From the NCBI GenBank assembly GCA_900074885.1, contig FJUW01000060.1, positions 210,556-274,555 on the forward strand: a DNA stretch of 64,000 nt, in the 5' to 3' direction. A model generated the notes under the pieces. That model ran no database searches. It was not told the origin of the DNA and saw only the letters and a list, made by a program, of their open reading frames with translations. The stretch comes from Rhynchosporium graminicola (lineage: Eukaryota > Ascomycota > Leotiomycetes > Helotiales > Ploettnerulaceae). Positions 60,631-64,000 of this stretch are shown piece by piece. Position 1 is the stretch's first letter. Every line of letters begins with the position of its first letter. Made by a program: the position numbers and the translations under genes.

Positions 60631-63600
60631 TATTATCTATAACTCTTTTACCTACGTCTAGGAAGATAGTAAATATCTACTTATATTATACCTCTATACC
60701 TAGAGCTACTAAACGCAAGAGACTACGCTATACAGAGAAGGCCTATACTAAGTATAAACTTAAAGAATAGCACCTAAACCGAAGTAACCTAAGTCCGACA
60801 AATCGACTACCGGTTCTCCGACTCCCTCTACCTCCTATTCTTCAGCGACTCGTAATACTCGCCGTAACCTACCTCTCTCTATAGTAGAGAGTACTCGCGA
60901 TAACGCCTCGTCCGAGTTAAGCTCCCTAACTCCTACTATAATCAACGAACTTACTAAGTCGCTAAACCTCCCCGATAATACCCATATATAAATAGAAACT
61001 ATAAGTAACTTATAGGAAGACCGCGCTTACTAGCTATAAGAGGCAGAAAGGAAGCTCGCGGAGAAGAGATAATTAAACGCCGACCTATCTATAGAACTAC
61101 ACTAGTTACGGGACGAGTTCCTAGAACTACGCTAATTAATTACCTAGCGCTCTACTAAGTCTATATCGTTTAATAACGTTCAATCGCGTATAATACTACT
61201 ACTATTAATTAAAGAAGATAATACTACTCCTATGCCTAATAATCGTCGTCGAGAACAATCTACCGGAGGAATATCGTCAATATTATACGCCACGCGTATA
61301 GAGAAGATACTGAACCTTCTAAATAAGCTCTCTAATAGAATCGACTACTCTCTAAAACTCTAGGAAGTGCAGATACGTAACGCCCTCCGGCGCTACTCCA
61401 GCTACTTTATCAACGAAGATCACCGTAAAGATTAGTTACTTAACTAAACGGAAGGAATAACTAGAACCTACCTAGAACCCTCGTTCTTAGAACTAGAATA
61501 TAATAAAGAAAGCAGTATAATCGATTCACTCGATATAATTACTTAACTTATCTCCTTCTTATCTAATCTATACGACTAATAAACTATAAGAGCTAGCTAC
61601 TCCGCGCTAAAGATAGATTATAAGTAGACCTTCTAGATATTCTACTATAAGTTTCGTACGCTAGCTTATAAAGCTAGAGTAAATAATTAATCGACTCTGA
61701 AAATAGACTTATAAGAGAAGCTACCTGTATAGCTACGGAAATAGCTCTTCTAATAGTACTAAACGTCAAGGACACTAGAAGAATACGTTAAGGCTATATA
61801 AGCTAAAGACTAAGGTTAATTCATTGAAAAGACCTACTATTCCGAGTCTTCGGCTAAGGCTAGCGCGACTCGGGAATACCCTATAAATACTTCCTCCTAG
61901 CGCCGTAGTACTAACTCCTCTTCTCATCCGCAAATTAGTCTTCCTACGCCCGAGAACACTAGTACAACTAGTAAACAAGCACTATACTCTACACGAAACG
62001 ATACGCCTCGTGCACAATCGCCAGCGAATACTCCTCGTCACTTTACGCCTACCTTATACCCACGCTTATTATCAGCTCGACCTAACACTCCGTATCGAAT
62101 TAACGCAATTAACACTAATAACGACGTTTATAGTAAGTCAGAAGATAATAATAATAAAGAGATATACGATAACGCCTAGGAGTATATTAAACCGCTAGTA
62201 AAAGACTACGCCTAGGGAAAGACTCCTTCTTAAGTAGTATACGAGATATGCGATATCTTAACCTTACGAAGCTTCTTAGTAGTTAATCGTTCACTACACG
62301 TGCTACTCTTACTAAGAATAGACTCTCGTAAAAGCTACACGCACTTCTCGATTCTAGAGCTAATAGATACTATTTTATTAATCATTCTTTTCTCAAATCC
62401 CTTTCCTTCTTCTTAAAACTTTTAATTCACTCTCTACTAAACGCAATTCCTATTAAAGGCTTCAATAGCGTTAATAGTAGTACTATTAGTCACTATACGA
62501 TACTTAATTTAACAATAGATCGTCGCGTTTAGGTATTTACCCCCTTTCTTATTACTACTCTCGGAAACTATAGTATTATACTCAGAAGGACCTGGCTTTC
62601 GGAACATCAAGTACTCTTAGATACCTCTAAACGATAGATCATTTAGCTACTATATACTCCTCCTAGTAACATTTATAGCTCTCCGATCGAGATTAAGGAC
62701 TTACGTAAATACTATACCTACTAGCGCTACTAATATAACGCTAACGAACGAAACGAACGCCTTAATAAGTTCTAGGAAGCGTACGAGGAATAGCGAAGTA
62801 TAGCTAACTCTCCTATTAATATTCGAGCTATTATTAACTCTATCTCTATTATTAAATAAGTATTACTAGCTCGGAAGCGTATTTCTAAGGAGACTTATAG
62901 CTATAAAAACATCTAAAACTCTCCCCTAGAGAGTATTCTATAAGTAACTAACCCTCTATTACTACTACTGATCAGTTAGGACTATTTCTCCGGCGTTTAT
63001 ACTACTTATTATAGATACGACAAGCCTAAGTATTTATTACCTAAAGAATAAGAACAGAGTAGTAAAGAGAAGTCTTTATACTCTAGAGAAGCTACTAATA
63101 TACAGCCGAAGTACATACGATTCAGCGATATTATCGCTTATATCTCGCGTGAATCTCTACTTTAACCCTAATTAGAAGTCTCTACGTTAAAGACCTATAT
63201 ATAAGACTACGCTTATGCAATTCATACTATAGACTAATAGTTACTCGGAATACTATCTCGCGACTTAATAGAAGCTACTTAAAGTATAAAAATAGCTACT
63301 ATAACATTTCGGAAGTAATAAAGATCATCTCGTATACTCAGACCTCTTCTAGAGCCTCTTACGCTAGAGATTTATACGATTAGCAGCCTAGCTTTCTATC
63401 TCTTATATAAACGCTAGAAGTCTTCTAATAATAAGATCTTCTCTATTATCCTTCACGAGATAGATAAGCTTCTTAACGACTGAATCGCAGTTTAATAACG
63501 TAATACTACTATCGTATCTTTAACTATCGACCTTACGGAACGTCGCAAAACCGCCTAGTAATTTACTATTAGCTTAAGCGAATTAGATTCAGAACTATAG

Positions 63601-64000
63601 ATCCCTTACGAGTATAGCTAGTAAGTATACGTCTTTTCTAAGGAAGCTAGCGATATTCTCCCTCCTTATCGCTTATACGATCACCGAATTAAGCTTAAGG
63701 AAAGGGCCGAGAAGAACCTTAAATACTCCCCCTTATATAAGATATTAGCTAAAGAACTTAAAGTTATTAAGGCGTATATCACTAATAACTTAGCTAAAGG
63801 TTTCATCGAACCTTCTTAAGTACTATACGCTACACTTATTCTTTTCGTTAAGAAAGCTAATAGAAGTCTAAGATTCTATATCGACTTTCGCGTACTTAAT
63901 AACCTCATAAGGAAGGATTAATATCTACTACTATTAATCAATAAAACGCTAGCTAGAATCTCTACTGCTAAGATATTCACTAAACTAGATATTCGCTAGG
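60400..64000 (+). mobile_element. Ty3/Gypsy family D element, 5' part (cut by window edge)
   Basis: Begins with a 231-bp LTR-like segment. Plus strand: gag at about 60,700-62,200 (low complexity, many stops), a protease-like stretch at about 62,460-62,680, then reverse transcriptase from about 63,640 (LPPYRLYDHRIKL, AKGFIEPS, LFVKKANRSLRFYIDFR, FTKLDIR) running off the window. The DIR is followed by a TAG where Gln is conserved. The frame is broken by many TAA/TAG, consistent with RIP. Confidence 0.82.

Overview
The window is nuclear DNA of a filamentous ascomycete (Pezizomycotina). The evidence is short spliced introns with GTRNGT donors and CTAAC-like branch sites, fungal-only families (Pth11/SAT4-type rhodopsin-like membrane protein, Zn(II)2Cys6 regulator relic) and repeats with the hallmarks of repeat-induced point mutation (RIP). 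A Leotiomycete is my guess; I cannot prove it from the sequence alone.

Layout: a gene island of about 33 kb (roughly 3.08-36.2 kb) of normal composition lies between two blocks of very TA-rich, RIP-damaged LTR retrotransposons (1-3.07 kb and about 36.5-64 kb). The island holds, in order: sed5 (-, Qa-SNARE, three exons); two adjacent very large, low-complexity proteins of unknown function on the + strand (1304 and 1936 aa); a rhodopsin-domain integral membrane protein (-, four exons); tah18 (-, NADPH diflavin reductase, four exons); an RRM-RGG-RRM RNA-binding protein resembling yeast Sbp1 (+, four exons); gcs1 (+, ArfGAP, two exons); a decayed Zn(II)2Cys6 transcription factor (-); and a DJ-1/PfpI-family protein (-, two exons). 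Exon joins were worked out by hand from splice sites and reading phase; each spliced model is a whole number of codons.

The right-hand block is a nest of Ty3/Gypsy elements. A solo 269-bp LTR of family A is split by a family B element (217-bp LTRs, target duplication CCTAG). Family B is itself split by a family C element (231-bp LTRs, target duplication TATCT). Next come a 7.8-kb family A element whose two flanks do not match, a lightly mutated Copia gag fragment with a probable LTR, about 2 kb of unassigned RIP-damaged DNA, and the 5' part of a fourth Gypsy element (D) running off the right edge. The left block holds the 5' end of another family A copy inserted in a family C LTR, and a B-like LTR with a 69-bp tandem duplication.

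The genes do not form one pathway. sed5 and gcs1 both act in ER-Golgi traffic but are 24 kb apart; tah18 supplies electrons for cytosolic iron-sulfur protein assembly. The least explained parts are the two adjacent giant proteins, which have no recognisable catalytic domain, and the order of insertion recorded in the repeats.
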